Assembly (NCBI RefSeq): GCF_016862195.1
Contig: NZ_BOMM01000052.1
Coordinates: 1-64,000, forward strand
From: Paractinoplanes ferrugineus
GTDB lineage: Bacteria > Actinomycetota > Actinomycetes > Mycobacteriales > Micromonosporaceae
Direction: 5' to 3'
DNA length: 64,000 nucleotides
The notes under the pieces are model-generated. The model worked only from the letters and a program-made list of their open reading frames with translations. It did not search any database and was not told the DNA's origin. The position numbers and the translations under genes were made by a program. Below, piece after piece: positions 1 to 9,658 of the stretch. Position 1 is the first letter of the stretch. Every line of letters starts with the position of its first letter.

Positions 1-1
1 T

Positions 2-865
2 GACCGCGGCGGGTTCCGTGGTGGAGATCGTGACCGCACCGGGTTCCAGGGTGGCGGTGACCGCGGTGGGTTCCGCGGTGGCGACCGGGACCGTGGTGGT
101 TACCAGGGTGGCGGCGACCGCGGTGGTTTCCGGGGCGGCGACCGGCCGCAGGGCGACCGCGGCGGGTTCCGTCCGCAGGGTGACCGGCCGCAGGGCGACC
201 GCGGTGGGTTCCGCGGTGGCGACCGAGACCGTACTGGCTTCCAGGGTGGCGGCGACCGCGGTGGCTTCCGTGGTGGGGATCGGCCGCAGGGCGACCGCGG
301 CGGGTACCGTCCGCAGGGTGACCGGCCGCAGGGTGACCGCGGCGGCTTCCGGGGTGGCGACCGGCCGCAGGGTGACCGTGGCGGCTTCCGCAGCGGTGGC
401 GACCGGCCGCAGGGCGACCGTGGCGGTTACCAGGGTGGCGGCGACCGTGGCGGCTTCCGCAGTGGTGGCGACCGGCCGCAGGGCGACCGTGGTGGTTACC
501 GCGGCGACCGCGACCAGACTGGGCCGCGCAGCAGCTTCCAGGGCGACCGTGGTGGATACCGCGGGGACCGGCCGCAGGGTGACCGGCCGCAGGGTGACCG
601 CGGTGGGTTCCGTGGTGGCGACCGGCCGCAGGGTGACCGTGGCGGTTACCAGGGCGGCGGCGATCGCGGCGGCTTCCGCAGCGGCGGGGACCGTGGTGGT
701 TACCAGGGTGGCGGCAACCGTGGGGGATACCAGAGCGGTGGCGACCGTGGTGGTTACCAGGGTGGCGGGGACCGTGGCGGCTACCAGGGTGGCGGCGACC
801 GGGGTGGCTACCAGGACCGGGGCGGGTTCCGGGGGGACCAGGACCGGAACTACCGGGACCGGGAG
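2..865 (+). repeat. Degenerate tandem repeats coding for [10 protein letters not shown] motifs
   Basis: About 860 bases are built from short units such as ggtggcgaccgg, ccgcagggcgaccg and taccagggtggcgg, in variable order. In frame 2 they give DRGGF, DRGGY, GGDRPQG and YQGGG units. The array lies inside the coding sequence at the left edge and probably extends beyond it. Such arrays can change in copy number by slippage or unequal crossover. Confidence 0.9.
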
Positions 866-1987
866 GACGTGCGTGACGGGCAGGGCGGCGGCGAGGAGCT
901 GCAGCCTCAGTTCAAGGCGCCGGAGATTCCCGCGGAGGTCGTGGCGACCGACCTCGACCAGGAAGTACGCGCCGAGCTGATCTCGCTGGCCCGGGACGCC
1001 GCCGACACCGTCGCGCGGCACCTGGTGGCAGCTGGTCAGGTCATCGACGAGGACTCCGAGCTGGCGCTGCAGCACGCGATCGCGGCTCGGCGGATCGCGT
1101 CGCGGATCGCGGTCGTGCGCGAGGCTGTCGGCCTGGCGGCTTACGCGGCCGGGGACTGGACGACGGCGATCGCCGAACTGCGTACCTATCACCGCATGAC
1201 CGGACGTCAGACGCACCTGGCCGAGATCGCCGACAGCGAGCGGGCGCTCGGCCGCCCGGAGCGGGCGATCGACCTCTACCGGGGTGCCGACATGGAGACC
1301 CTCGAGAAGGACGGCGCGATCGAACTGCTCATCGTGGCCGCCGGTGCGCGTGGCGACCTCGGTCAGCACGACGCCGCGGTGGCGATGCTGCAGGTGCGCG
1401 AGCTGACCGCGGACGAGGACGCCGACTGGGCGGCACGGCTGCGGTACGCGTACGCCGATGCGCTGCTCGCGGCGGACCGCCGTGAGGAAGCCCGGGAGTG
1501 GTTCTCGCGGGCGGCCGCCGTCGACGACGAGCAGCTCACCAACGCCACCGAGCGTCTCCTCGAACTCGACGGCATCACCATCGAGGGTGACGACGAGGAC
1601 GAGGAAGAGGCCGAGGCGGCCGACACCGACGTCAACACCGATCCGGCGCGGGCCGAGGCCGGCGACGAGGACGACGACCTCGATGACGAGCCGACCGATC
1701 GCGCCGCCGGTCTGCCGGCCGACGACGACGAGGACGACCTCGACGAGGACGATGACCTCGCGGACGACGAGCTCAGGGACGACCTCGAGAACGACGCCCC
1801 GGAGGGCGACGACGACGAGGACGAGCAGGCCGAAGTCCCCGCCACGAAGAGCGCGGATGCCGTGAAGGACGCGGATGTGGTGAAGAGCGCGGATGCCGTC
1901 AAGAGCGCGGATGCGGTGAAGGCGGACGGCGAGAAGGTCGAGGGTGACGAGTTCGTCGCCGAGGCCGGGAAGCGTCCGCAGGAGTGA
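2..1987 (+). CDS. TPR-like protein with long Gly/Arg/Asp-rich N-terminal repeat region (5' end outside window)
   Basis: The reading frame is open from the left edge, so the start is missing; 661 codons are visible. Residues 1 to about 288 are imperfect repeats of [19 protein letters not shown] and DRGGYQGGG type, surely disordered. Residues about 300-525 are alpha-helical and TPR-like (for example [19 protein letters not shown] and [14 protein letters not shown]). Residues about 530-640 are strongly acidic (runs of D and E), and the C-terminus carries short KSADAV repeats. A GTG at 869 could start a shorter product, but the repeat frame runs into it without a stop, so one long protein is more likely. 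The stop overlaps the next start (GTGA at 1984), suggesting co-translation with the HAD phosphatase. Related genes in this position are generally annotated only as tetratricopeptide proteins; the function is unknown to me. RGG-like repeats could bind RNA, which is inference. Confidence 0.85.
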   Translation, partial: DRGGFRGGDRDRTGFQGGGDRGGFRGGDRDRGGYQGGGDRGGFRGGDRPQGDRGGFRPQGDRPQGDRGGFRGGDRDRTGFQGGGDRGGFRGGDRPQGDRGGYRPQGDRPQGDRGGFRGGDRPQGDRGGFRSGGDRPQGDRGGYQGGGDRGGFRSGGDRPQGDRGGYRGDRDQTGPRSSFQGDRGGYRGDRPQGDRPQGDRGGFRGGDRPQGDRGGYQGGGDRGGFRSGGDRGGYQGGGNRGGYQSGGDRGGYQGGGDRGGYQGGGDRGGYQDRGGFRGDQDRNYRDREDVRDGQGGGEELQPQFKAPEIPAEVVATDLDQEVRAELISLARDAADTVARHLVAAGQVIDEDSELALQHAIAARRIASRIAVVREAVGLAAYAAGDWTTAIAELRTYHRMTGRQTHLAEIADSERALGRPERAIDLYRGADMETLEKDGAIELLIVAAGARGDLGQHDAAVAMLQVRELTADEDADWAARLRYAYADALLAADRREEAREWFSRAAAVDDEQLTNATERLLELDGITIEGDDEDEEEAEAADTDVNTDPARAEAGDEDDDLDDEPTDRAAGLPADDDEDDLDEDDDLADDELRDDLENDAPEGDDDEDEQAEVPATKSADAVKDADVVKSADAVKSADAVKADGEKVEGDEFVAEAGKRPQE

Positions 1988-3018
1988 GCGGCGAGCTGGT
2001 CGACGGCTACGACCTGGTCATTTTCGACCTGGACGGGGTCATCTTTCTCATCGACAGGCCGATCCCGGGTGCGCCCGAGGCCGTCGACCGGCTGCGTTCT
2101 GAGGGCACTCCGGTGGCGTACGCGACAAATAACGCATCCCGTCGCGCGCCGGAGGTCGCTGCCCTGCTCAACGGCATGGGTGTTCCGGCGGCGCCGGCCG
2201 AGGTTCTCAACTCGGCCGGCGCCGCCGCGGCTCTGCTCGCCAAGCGATTTCCCGCCGGTTCGCCGGTGCTTGTCGTCGGTGCCGAGGCGCTGGTCGCCGA
2301 GGTACGTGCGGCGGGTCTGACGCCCGTCTCCGGCGCCGAGGACGAGCCGGTGGCGGTGGTTCAGGGCTACGGGCCCGAGGTCGGTTGGAAGATCCTCGCC
2401 GAGGCGGCGCTCGCGGTGCGCGCCGGCGCGGTGTGGGTGGCCACGAACACCGACCGCACGCTGCCGAGTCCGCGCGGTCCGCTGCCTGGTAACGGTTCGC
2501 TGGTGGCGGTTCTCCGCACGGCGCTGGACCGGGATCCCGACGTGGTGGTGGGCAAGCCGGAACCGGGGCTGTTCACCACGGCGGCGGCGCTGTCCGGTGC
2601 GAAGCGTCCACTCGTGGTCGGTGACCGGCTGGACACCGACATCCAGGGCGCGGTCGGCGCCGGCATGGACAGCCTGCTCGTGCTCACCGGGGTGAGCGGT
2701 CCGGCCGACCTGTTGGCGGCCCCGCCGGAGCGACGTCCCACCTACGTGGCGGCCGACCTGAGCGGTTTGTTCCGGCCGGCCGACGAGGCCCGCCTGCCGA
2801 CGAAAGCCGGCGGCGAAGCGGCACCCGGTCAAGGGGCCGGCGGCCAAGCGGTGGAAGCCGGGGGCTGGCGGTTGGCCGGGACGCGGCTGTCGGGAGCGGG
2901 GGATCCGGTGGCGGCGTTGCTGCTGCTGTGCGGGGCGGCGTGGGACGGCGTACCCGGCAAAGCGATCGAAGGCGCCTCGCCGGAAGCCACCGATATGCTG
3001 AAAAAGTGGGACCTTTAG
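1984..3018 (+). CDS. HAD-IIA family hydrolase (NagD/phosphoglycolate phosphatase-like)
   Basis: The 344-residue cytoplasmic protein begins at a GTG that overlaps the upstream stop (GTGA). It carries the HAD motifs in order: FDLDGV near residue 15 (nucleophile Asp and acid Asp), ATNNASR near 48 (motif II), a Lys in [10 protein letters not shown] near 187 (motif III) and GDRLDTDI near 218 (motif IV acidic pair). The C2-type cap between motifs II and III puts it in the HAD-IIA group with NagD, PNPase and phosphoglycolate phosphatases, which dephosphorylate small phosphometabolites. The last 80 residues are a lineage-specific Gly/Ala-rich extension. The substrate cannot be read from sequence. The gene precedes tlyA/nadK/recN as in other actinobacteria. 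Confidence 0.9.
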   Translation: MSGELVDGYDLVIFDLDGVIFLIDRPIPGAPEAVDRLRSEGTPVAYATNNASRRAPEVAALLNGMGVPAAPAEVLNSAGAAAALLAKRFPAGSPVLVVGAEALVAEVRAAGLTPVSGAEDEPVAVVQGYGPEVGWKILAEAALAVRAGAVWVATNTDRTLPSPRGPLPGNGSLVAVLRTALDRDPDVVVGKPEPGLFTTAAALSGAKRPLVVGDRLDTDIQGAVGAGMDSLLVLTGVSGPADLLAAPPERRPTYVAADLSGLFRPADEARLPTKAGGEAAPGQGAGGQAVEAGGWRLAGTRLSGAGDPVAALLLLCGAAWDGVPGKAIEGASPEATDMLKKWDL

Positions 3019-3069
3019 GGCTTAACGGAAGTTGCCGCCCGAGTCGGTGTGAAAGCCGATGATCGGGGT

Positions 3070-4350
3070 ATGCCGTCCGCCCTCGACAATCTTCCGCGCG
3101 GTGCACGCCTGTCCGACGCGTCGTGGCAGGCTCGCCACCGGATCGTGACCGGGCTGCTCTGGCTGCATGTGCCCGCGTTCCTGCTGCTCGGCGTCCTCGG
3201 GCCGCGGTCCACCGCGGAGGCGGTCCTGCTGCCGCTGGCCATCGCCGCGATCGCCGCCGGTCAGCGGATGCTGCCGACCATGAAAGCCCGGTCGACGCTT
3301 ACCAGCGTCGGGCTGATCGGGTGCACGTTCGTGGCGATCGAGCTGTCCGGCGGCAGCATGTCGACGCACATCCACCTGTACGCGATCCTCATCTTCGTGG
3401 CGCTCTACCAGCAGTGGTCGCCGCTGATCGCGTCGGTGCTGGTCGTGCTCGTGCATCACGGGGTGCTCGGGTTGATGAACCCGGAGCGGGTCTTCGGCAT
3501 GCATCTCATGTCGACCGGGGCGGCGCTCGAGCAGGTCGCGTTGCATGCCGGTCTGGCCACCCTGGAGGTCGTCGGTATCGTGATCTTCTGGCACTTCGCC
3601 GAGGTGGCCGAGCGGGAGAACGAGCAGCTCGCGGCGGATGCCGAGGGGGCGCGCCGGGCCACCGAGCGGTCCGAGCTGGCGGCCCGGGAGCAGGCCGAGG
3701 CCGATCTTCGGCGGCGCTCCGAGGAGACCGCCGAGGCCGCCCGCAAGATCACCGAGGACGTCCACCTGATAAGCGTCGAGGCGCACGCCGCGATCCGGGC
3801 GGTCGCCGCCGTCGACGGCAAGCTGGGCGAGCTGACCGGTTCGGTGCGTGACATCGCGGAGCGTTCCGGGCAGGCGGCCGGCACCGCGTCGAGCGGGATG
3901 GACGCGGCCGCCTCGGCCGGCGACAAGGTGCGTGCGCTGGAACGGTCGGTCGCCGAGATCGCCGACGTCAACGCGCTGATCGCGTCGCTGGCCGACCAGA
4001 CCAACCTGCTCGCGCTCAACGCCACCATCGAGGCGGCCCGCGCCGGTGAGATCGGCAAGGGTTTCGCGGTGGTCGCCAGTGAGGTGAAGGACCTGGCCCG
4101 GGAGACCGCCACCTCGGTGGAGCGGGTCAGCCAGGTGATCACCGCGATCGTGGCCGAGACCGACGACGTGGCGCAGACGTTCGCGACCACGGCCCGGTCG
4201 GTGGGCGAGATCCATGAGGGGCAGATGACGATCGCGCAGGCGGTCGAGGAGCAGGCCCGGGTGCTGACCGAGGTGACCGAGCAGCTGGGCGAGGCCACCC
4301 AGGCCGCCGATCACGTGCTGGCCGGCCTCGACCGGCTCACCTCGGCCTAG
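3070..4350 (+). CDS. Methyl-accepting chemotaxis-type transducer with multi-span membrane sensor
   Basis: The C-terminal half is a classical MCP signalling domain with the conserved hairpin tip around [18 protein letters not shown] and [15 protein letters not shown], which binds CheA/CheW. The N-terminal 180 residues hold about six hydrophobic segments and no sizeable extracellular ligand domain; a charged coiled coil links the two parts. The input is therefore probably sensed in or at the membrane. The chosen start is ATG 3070; an in-frame GTG at 3049 would add seven residues. The gene stands alone, with no che genes in view, and its 3' end overlaps the convergent SCP2-like gene by four bases. 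The signal sensed is unknown. Confidence 0.9.
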   Translation: MPSALDNLPRGARLSDASWQARHRIVTGLLWLHVPAFLLLGVLGPRSTAEAVLLPLAIAAIAAGQRMLPTMKARSTLTSVGLIGCTFVAIELSGGSMSTHIHLYAILIFVALYQQWSPLIASVLVVLVHHGVLGLMNPERVFGMHLMSTGAALEQVALHAGLATLEVVGIVIFWHFAEVAERENEQLAADAEGARRATERSELAAREQAEADLRRRSEETAEAARKITEDVHLISVEAHAAIRAVAAVDGKLGELTGSVRDIAERSGQAAGTASSGMDAAASAGDKVRALERSVAEIADVNALIASLADQTNLLALNATIEAARAGEIGKGFAVVASEVKDLARETATSVERVSQVITAIVAETDDVAQTFATTARSVGEIHEGQMTIAQAVEEQARVLTEVTEQLGEATQAADHVLAGLDRLTSA

Positions 4351-4682
4351 AGCAGTTTCCGCAGTTTCAGCAGGTCGAACGGGTTGGCCTTGATCGACAC
4401 CTGGCGGGACGCGATCGCCTTGGTCACGTCGAGCCGGCCGGCGATCAGGGCGATCAGGTCGTCGCTCGCGGCGATCAGCGCGATCTTGGCCTTGGGGTCG
4501 TCGCCGTCGGCGATGTCGACGAGCAGACCGCCGTCGAGCCGGGCGTGGAAGGCCGTCTCCAGGTCGGTGACCCGGCACGCCAGGGTGCGGTCGAGGTCGA
4601 GCCGGCCGCGTGCGCCGGCATTGCGTTCGAGCCGCGCGGCCAGGTCGAACAGCGCCTGCCGGCAATCGTCCACGGTGGCCAT
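4347..4682 (-). CDS. SCP2 sterol-binding-domain-like small protein
   Basis: This 111-residue protein matches my recollection of the small actinobacterial SCP2-type lipid-binding proteins: an acidic middle ([16 protein letters not shown]), a [12 protein letters not shown] segment and a C-terminal [15 protein letters not shown] that resembles the domain's closing helix. The ATG at 4682 is preceded by GGAAAGG at good spacing; longer frames upstream lack such a site. It is convergent with the chemoreceptor, with a four-base overlap, and divergent from the phasin-like gene. A lipid-carrier role is family-level inference. Confidence 0.75.
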   Translation of the reverse strand: MATVDDCRQALFDLAARLERNAGARGRLDLDRTLACRVTDLETAFHARLDGGLLVDIADGDDPKAKIALIAASDDLIALIAGRLDVTKAIASRQVSIKANPFDLLKLRKLL

Positions 4683-4798
4683 CGGACAACCTTTCCTCGC
4701 GACACCGTCCGCCGTACCGCACCGTACCCCAGAAGGTGCGCGAACCGCCCGGTAGCGTGGCACCCGACGTCGCACACGGGAGATACGGAGGAGCGGAC

Positions 4799-5665
4799 AT
4801 GCCGGACGCATGGCGGGCGTACCTGGAAATGGCGCTCGGACTGACCGAAGCACCTCGCAAGCGCGCCCAGAAGGTGGTGGGCGACCTGGTCAACCGGGGC
4901 GGAGCCACCGCGGGGCAGCTGCAGGGCCTGGTGGAGGACCTGGTGTCGGCGGGCATGGCCAACCGGGAGGCCCTGACCAACATCGTGCGGTACGAGGTGG
5001 ACCGCGCGCTCGGCGTCGTCGGTCTGGCCACGGCCGAGGAGGTCGACGAGCTCACCAAGCGGGTGCGTGACCTGGAGACGCAGCTGCGGGCGGCCGAGGC
5101 GGGGGCCAAGGCCACCGTCACCGAGCGGGCCGACGAGCCCACCGAGGGCGGCACCCGGATCGAGCGTCCGGCGCCGCTGCCCCGCAAGGTGGCGAAGAAG
5201 GCCGTGGCCAAGGCGGCGCCGCCCACCCCGAACGCGATGCCGTCCGCGGGGACCACGCCCGCGACGCCGGCCACCAACGTTCCGCCGGCCAAGAAGACGG
5301 TGGCCAAGAAGGCCGTGAAGAAGGCCCCTGGTCTCGGTGCCTCGCCGGTCGCCGCGGTGAAGGAGGCGGCCGAGGCGGTCGAGCTGCCGCCGGTGGTCGT
5401 GTCGCCGGTCGACCCGGCACCCGCTCAGGCCACGGTCGACGCCGCGCCGGTGCGGAAGGCCGCCCCGAAGAAGGCGCCGGCCAAGAAGCTTGACCCGGCC
5501 AAGAAGGTGGATCCGGCCAAGAAGCTCGACCCGGCCGGAAAGGCGGAACCGGCGAAGAAGGCGGCCGCCCGCAAGGCGCCGGCGAAGAAGGTGGCGCCGC
5601 CGTCGTTCAGCTCGCCGCAGATGCCGCCGGCCCCGTCCTTCCCGTCGGAAACCCCGGAGGCCTGA
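4799..5665 (+). CDS. Phasin-like protein with Lys/Ala/Pro-rich C-terminal tail
   Basis: The product has 288 residues. The first 100 form amphipathic helices ending in a short coiled coil (VDELTKRVRDLETQLR), the pattern of PhaF/PhaI-type phasins and related polyhydroxyalkanoate-granule proteins. The remainder is low-complexity, with many AKKA, PAKK and KKAP units resembling the histone-H1-like tail of PhaF, and is likely DNA-binding or disordered. The ATG at 4799 has a strong GGAGGAG site seven bases upstream. The small gene at 5670 follows after four bases, so the two are co-transcribed. The phasin assignment rests on architecture only; no PHA synthase is visible in the window. Confidence 0.7.
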   Translation: MPDAWRAYLEMALGLTEAPRKRAQKVVGDLVNRGGATAGQLQGLVEDLVSAGMANREALTNIVRYEVDRALGVVGLATAEEVDELTKRVRDLETQLRAAEAGAKATVTERADEPTEGGTRIERPAPLPRKVAKKAVAKAAPPTPNAMPSAGTTPATPATNVPPAKKTVAKKAVKKAPGLGASPVAAVKEAAEAVELPPVVVSPVDPAPAQATVDAAPVRKAAPKKAPAKKLDPAKKVDPAKKLDPAGKAEPAKKAAARKAPAKKVAPPSFSSPQMPPAPSFPSETPEA

Positions 5666-5669
5666 GGTC

Positions 5670-5954
5670 ATGACCTTCCCGCACTCGCCGCAGCCGGGGC
5701 CGCGCCCCGGCCCACCACCCGGTGGTTTCCGGCCGGGACCCCCGCCGGCGGCTCCGATCGACAGCCCGCGGGTGTACGCGGAGAGCACCGCACCCACCGA
5801 GCGCCGGATCGTCGAGGAGACCGGGCATCCGGCGGTGGACGCCGTGCTGCGGTCGCTGGCCAACGCGGCCCAGTTGGCGCCGGGTGAGCAGATCGCCGCC
5901 TACGAGGCCGCGCACCAGGTGTTCCAGGAAACCCTGTCGAGCATCGAGGGTTGA
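5670..5954 (+). CDS. Small conserved hypothetical protein upstream of tlyA
   Basis: This 94-residue protein has a Pro/Gly-rich first third, probably disordered, followed by two helices (HPAVDAVLRSLANAAQL and GEQIAAYEAAHQVFQETL). I recognise no domain with a known function. ATG 5670 follows the phasin-like stop by four bases, and the stop overlaps the tlyA start (TGATG), so it sits in one tightly packed operon. Constrained spacing on both sides argues that it is a real gene. Confidence 0.7.
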   Translation: MTFPHSPQPGPRPGPPPGGFRPGPPPAAPIDSPRVYAESTAPTERRIVEETGHPAVDAVLRSLANAAQLAPGEQIAAYEAAHQVFQETLSSIEG

Positions 5955-6811
5955 TGGCCCGCCGAGCACGACTCGACGCCGAACTGGTGCGTCGCAAGCT
6001 GGCCCGGTCCCGGGAACAGGCCGCCGCCCTGGTCGAGGCGGGCCGGGTGCAGGTGCGTGGAACGGTCGCCCGCAAGGTGGCCGCCATGATCGACCCGGCC
6101 GACCCGGTGCTGGTCACCGGCGCGGACCCGGCGACGGAGTACGTGTCGCGGGGCGGGCACAAGCTGTTCGGGGCGCTGGCCGCGTTCGGTCCGCGGGGGC
6201 TGGCCGTCGAGGGGCGGCGCTGCCTGGACGCGGGCGCCTCCACCGGCGGGTTCACCGATGTGCTGCTGCGGGCCGGCGCCCGCCAGGTGGTGGCGGTGGA
6301 CGTCGGTTACGGGCAACTGGCCTGGCCGATCCGTACCGACGAGCGGGTCGTGGTCCTGGAACGGACGAACGTGCGGACGCTGACGCCGGCGCTCATCGAG
6401 GGGACCGTCGACCTCACTGTGGCGGATCTCTCCTTCATCTCGCTGCGGCTCGTGCTGCCCGCGCTCGCCGAGTGCACGGCCGCCGACGGCGATCTCGCGC
6501 TGATGGTGAAACCGCAGTTCGAAGTGGGCAAGGAACGCGTGGGCGCCGGTGGCGTGGTGCGCGACTGGCAGTTGCGGGCCGAGGCGGTCGCCGATGTCGC
6601 GCAGGCCGCCGCCGAGCTGGGCCTGGGTGTTGCCGGGGTGACCGCGTCGCCGCTTCCGGGTCCGAGCGGGAACGTCGAGTTCTTCGTCTGGTTCCGCCGG
6701 GACGCGCCGCCCGCCGATCGTGCGGAGATCGACCGAGTGGTCGCCGCCGGGCCATCGGGGGATGTAGTTTCTGGCGAGCCGTCCCCGGCCGCCCCCATGG
6801 AGGTTGAATGA
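5954..6811 (+). CDS. tlyA: 16S/23S rRNA (cytidine-2'-O)-methyltransferase TlyA
   Basis: The 285-residue protein starts with an S4 RNA-binding domain (RLDAELVRRKLARSREQA, then VQVRGTVARK). A Rossmann methyltransferase domain follows, with the SAM loop LDAGASTGGFTDVLL near residue 95 and the FtsJ/TlyA-type acidic and Lys residues (VAVDVGYGQLAW, DLSFISLRLVLP, ALMVKPQFEVGK). TlyA methylates ribose 2'-OH of cytidines in 16S and 23S rRNA, and its loss confers capreomycin resistance in mycobacteria. ATG 5954 is preferred over the overlapping TTG at 5951. The stop overlaps nadK (ATGA), matching the widespread actinobacterial tlyA-nadK-recN order. Confidence 0.95.
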   Translation: MARRARLDAELVRRKLARSREQAAALVEAGRVQVRGTVARKVAAMIDPADPVLVTGADPATEYVSRGGHKLFGALAAFGPRGLAVEGRRCLDAGASTGGFTDVLLRAGARQVVAVDVGYGQLAWPIRTDERVVVLERTNVRTLTPALIEGTVDLTVADLSFISLRLVLPALAECTAADGDLALMVKPQFEVGKERVGAGGVVRDWQLRAEAVADVAQAAAELGLGVAGVTASPLPGPSGNVEFFVWFRRDAPPADRAEIDRVVAAGPSGDVVSGEPSPAAPMEVE

Positions 6812-7695
6812 TGCGCTCGGCCTTGCTGGTCACTCACACCGGGCGGCGGCAGAGCATGCAGCACGCGCAGACCGTGGTCCGCGACCTGACCGCCGCGGGC
6901 TTCGAGGTGCGGGTGGTCGCCGAGGAGGTCGCCGACCTCGACCTGCCCGAGGAGGTCACGCCGGTCAGCGGGCTCGCGGCGGCCGAGGGTGTCGAGATCG
7001 TGCTGGCGCTGGGCGGTGACGGCACGTTCCTGCGGGCCGCCGAGCTGGCCCGGCCGGTGAAGGCGCCGCTGCTCGGCATCAACCTGGGCCACGTCGGCTT
7101 CCTGGCCGAGGCCGAGGTCACCGACATCGACCAGGCCGTGCAGGAGATCATCGGCGGGACGTACAAGGTGGACGAGCGGCTCACGCTCGACGTCCGGGCC
7201 GAATACGAAGGACGCCTCATCGCCGACTCGTGGGCGCTCAACGAGGTGAGCGTCGAGAAGGGGCAGCGGGCGCAGATGCTCGAGCTGCTGGTCGACGTGG
7301 ACGGCCGGCCGCTGGCCCGCTACGGCTGTGACGGTGTCGTGTGTGCGACCCCGACCGGTTCGACGGCGTACGCGTTCTCGGCCGGCGGTCCGGTGGTCTG
7401 GCCCGGGGTGGAGGCGCTGCTGCTGGTGCCGATCAGCGCGCACGCCCTGTTCTCCAAGCCGCTGGTGACCGCGCCGACGTCGTCGTTCGTGCTGACCGTC
7501 GACCCGTACACGTCGTTCGCGGTGCTGTGCTGCGACGGCCGCCGGACCTGGGATCTGCCGCCGGGCGCGAAGGTCACGGTGGAGCGCGGGCAGCTTCCGG
7601 TACGCCTCGTTCGTCTCGCTCCGAAACCGTTCACTGACACTCTGGTGGCCAAGTTCGCCCTGCCGGTCGAGGGCTGGCGAGGCAATCGACGTTGA
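6808..7695 (+). CDS. nadK: NAD kinase
   Basis: A 295-residue soluble enzyme phosphorylating NAD to NADP. The diagnostic GGDGTFLRAAE motif is near residue 70, followed by GINLGHVGFLAE and the NE/D motif in SWALNEVSVEKG; the C-terminal catalytic part shows CATPTGSTAYAFSAGGP. Length and motif order are typical of the actinobacterial ATP/polyphosphate NAD kinases. The start overlaps the tlyA stop by four bases, and the recN promoter region follows. Confidence 0.97.
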   Translation: MMRSALLVTHTGRRQSMQHAQTVVRDLTAAGFEVRVVAEEVADLDLPEEVTPVSGLAAAEGVEIVLALGGDGTFLRAAELARPVKAPLLGINLGHVGFLAEAEVTDIDQAVQEIIGGTYKVDERLTLDVRAEYEGRLIADSWALNEVSVEKGQRAQMLELLVDVDGRPLARYGCDGVVCATPTGSTAYAFSAGGPVVWPGVEALLLVPISAHALFSKPLVTAPTSSFVLTVDPYTSFAVLCCDGRRTWDLPPGAKVTVERGQLPVRLVRLAPKPFTDTLVAKFALPVEGWRGNRR

Positions 7696-7779
7696 TCAGC
7701 AGTTTTCCGTAGGGGCTCGGACCAGCGGACCGGTTCAGTTCCGGGGCGACCGCGCTGGGCAATTGTCGGTGGGTCCCGA

Positions 7780-7785
7780 TACTGT
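7780..7785 (+). promoter_or_regulatory. Candidate -10 element for leaderless recN mRNA
   Basis: TACTGT fits the actinobacterial TANNNT -10 consensus and ends seven bases before the GTG at 7793. That places the transcription start at or next to the start codon. No Shine-Dalgarno sequence is seen at that GTG. I see no LexA-type SOS box in the nadK-recN gap. Confidence 0.4.
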
Positions 7786-7792
7786 CTGCGTC

Positions 7793-9550
7793 GTGCTGGA
7801 GGAGTTGCGTATCACCGGGCTCGGCGTCATCGACGACACGACGCTGAAGCTCACGTCGGGCATGAACGTCATCACCGGTGAGACCGGTGCTGGCAAGACC
7901 ATGGTCGTGACCGGCCTCGGGCTGCTGTTCGGCGGCCGGGCCGACGCCGGCCGGGTGCGTGCCGACCCGGGCCGGGCCGTGGTCGAGGGCCGGCTGCGGC
8001 TGGGCGGCCCGCTCGCCGACGCGATCACCCAGCGGATCACCGAGGCCGGCGCCGAGGTCGACGACGACGGCTCGGTGCTGCTGAGCCGCACCGTCACCAT
8101 CGAGGGCCGGTCCCGCGCGCACGTCGGTGGCCGCAGCATGCCGGTCGCGATGCTGTCCGAGGTGGGCGATCAGGTGCTCGCCGTGCACGGCCAGTCCGAC
8201 CAGTTGCGTCTGCTGCGCCCGGCCGAGCAGCGGGCCTCCCTCGACCGGTTCGCCGGACCCGAGCACGAGAAGCTCCTGGAGACCTATCGCGAGGCGTTCG
8301 CGCGCTGGCGCGCCGTGGTCGAGGACCTGGCCGACCGGCGCCGCAACGCCCGCGCCCGCTCGCAGGAGGCCGACCTGCTCAAGCTCGGCCTCGACGAGAT
8401 CAGCCGGGTCGACCCGCAGCCCGGCGAGGAGGAGGAGCTGCGCGCCGAGGTGCAGCGCCTCGAGCACGCCGAGGGGCTGCGCGTCGCCGCCGCCACCGCC
8501 GCTCAGGCCCTCGCCGGCGGCGCCGAGAGCACCGAGGACATCCCCGACGCCACCCAGCTGCTCGGCACCGCCCGGCGCACCCTGGAGGCGCAGGCCGCGG
8601 TCGACCAGTCCCTGGTCGATCTGGCCGCCCGGCTGGAGGAGGCGGCCACCCTGATCGGTGACGTGTCGTCGGAGCTGTCGGCCTATCTGATGTCGCTCGA
8701 CGCCGACCCGGCCCGCCTCGAGCAGATCTACGAGCGGCGGGCCGCCCTGCGCGGCCTGACCCGCAAATACGCCGACGACATCGACGGTGTGATCGCCTGG
8801 GCCACCAACGCGCGGGATCGGCTGGCCGTGCTGGACAGCTCCGACGAGCTGCTCGACGAGCTGGACCGGGAGCGGCAGCGTCTCGCCGCCCAGGTGGGTG
8901 AGTTCGCCGCCCGGCTGACCACGGCCCGGGCCGAGGCGGCCGTCCGCTTCGCCGAGGCGGTGAGCGTCGAGCTGGCCGGCTTGGCCATGCCGCACGCCCG
9001 GGTCGAGGTGGCGGTCATCGCGCGCACCCCCGGCAAGGACGAGCCCACCGTCGCCCACGACGGCGCCGAGCTCCCGGTCGGTCCGGACGGCGCCGACGAG
9101 GTGGAGCTGCGGCTGCTCGCCCACCCCGGGGCCCCGTCGCTGCCGCTGCAGAAGGGCGCGTCGGGCGGTGAGCTGTCCCGGGTCATGCTCGCCATCGAGG
9201 TCGTCTTCGCCGGCGCCGGTGGTCCCGAGACGCTCGTCTTCGACGAGGTCGACTCCGGGGTCGGCGGCACCGCCGCGGTCGAGATCGGCAAGCGGCTGGC
9301 CCGGCTGGCCCGCAAGCACCAGGTCCTCGTCGTCACCCACCTGCCGCAGGTGGCCGCGTTCGCCGATCGGCACCTGGTGGTCGCCAAGGACACCGGCGGT
9401 GCCATCACCACCAGCGGGGTGCGTATCGTCGAGGAAACCGAACGCGCTCGCGAGCTGTCCCGCATGCTGGCCGGCCTGCCCGATTCCGACCTGGGCATCG
9501 CGCACGCCGAGGAGCTGCTGGCCGTCGCCGGCCGGGAGAAGCGGGGCTGA
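7793..9550 (+). CDS. recN: DNA repair protein RecN
   Basis: A 585-residue SMC-like ATPase acting in double-strand break repair. The N-terminus VLEELRITGLGVIDD and Walker A GETGAGKTMVV near residue 30 are typical. The middle 300 residues are Glu/Arg/Ala-rich coiled coil. The C-terminal half carries the signature KGASGGELSRVMLAIE, Walker B ETLVFDEVDSGVGG and a VTHLPQVAAFAD H-loop. The GTG at 7793 matches the family N-terminus and lies seven bases after a -10 element; a frame ten codons longer exists but adds no conserved residues. Confidence 0.96.
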   Translation: MLEELRITGLGVIDDTTLKLTSGMNVITGETGAGKTMVVTGLGLLFGGRADAGRVRADPGRAVVEGRLRLGGPLADAITQRITEAGAEVDDDGSVLLSRTVTIEGRSRAHVGGRSMPVAMLSEVGDQVLAVHGQSDQLRLLRPAEQRASLDRFAGPEHEKLLETYREAFARWRAVVEDLADRRRNARARSQEADLLKLGLDEISRVDPQPGEEEELRAEVQRLEHAEGLRVAAATAAQALAGGAESTEDIPDATQLLGTARRTLEAQAAVDQSLVDLAARLEEAATLIGDVSSELSAYLMSLDADPARLEQIYERRAALRGLTRKYADDIDGVIAWATNARDRLAVLDSSDELLDELDRERQRLAAQVGEFAARLTTARAEAAVRFAEAVSVELAGLAMPHARVEVAVIARTPGKDEPTVAHDGAELPVGPDGADEVELRLLAHPGAPSLPLQKGASGGELSRVMLAIEVVFAGAGGPETLVFDEVDSGVGGTAAVEIGKRLARLARKHQVLVVTHLPQVAAFADRHLVVAKDTGGAITTSGVRIVEETERARELSRMLAGLPDSDLGIAHAEELLAVAGREKRG

Positions 9551-9658
9551 TCACCGGGTCAGCACGGGGGACTGGCGGGGCGTTTTGCCCCATTTTTGTG
9601 GGTGAGGCTGCGCATGTCGCGTACGAGACGGGTGTTTCGTCGTGTCAGGATGACCAGG

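Noticed and set aside
18-980. Val/Ala/Thr-rich frame over the left repeat region
   Set aside because: It is the shifted frame of the Gly/Arg/Asp repeats; the true frame continues into the TPR-like protein.
3022-5307. 761-codon minus-strand frame
   Set aside because: It runs antisense across the chemoreceptor and phasin-like genes with no family pattern; a GC-bias shadow. Only 4347-4682 on that strand is a gene.
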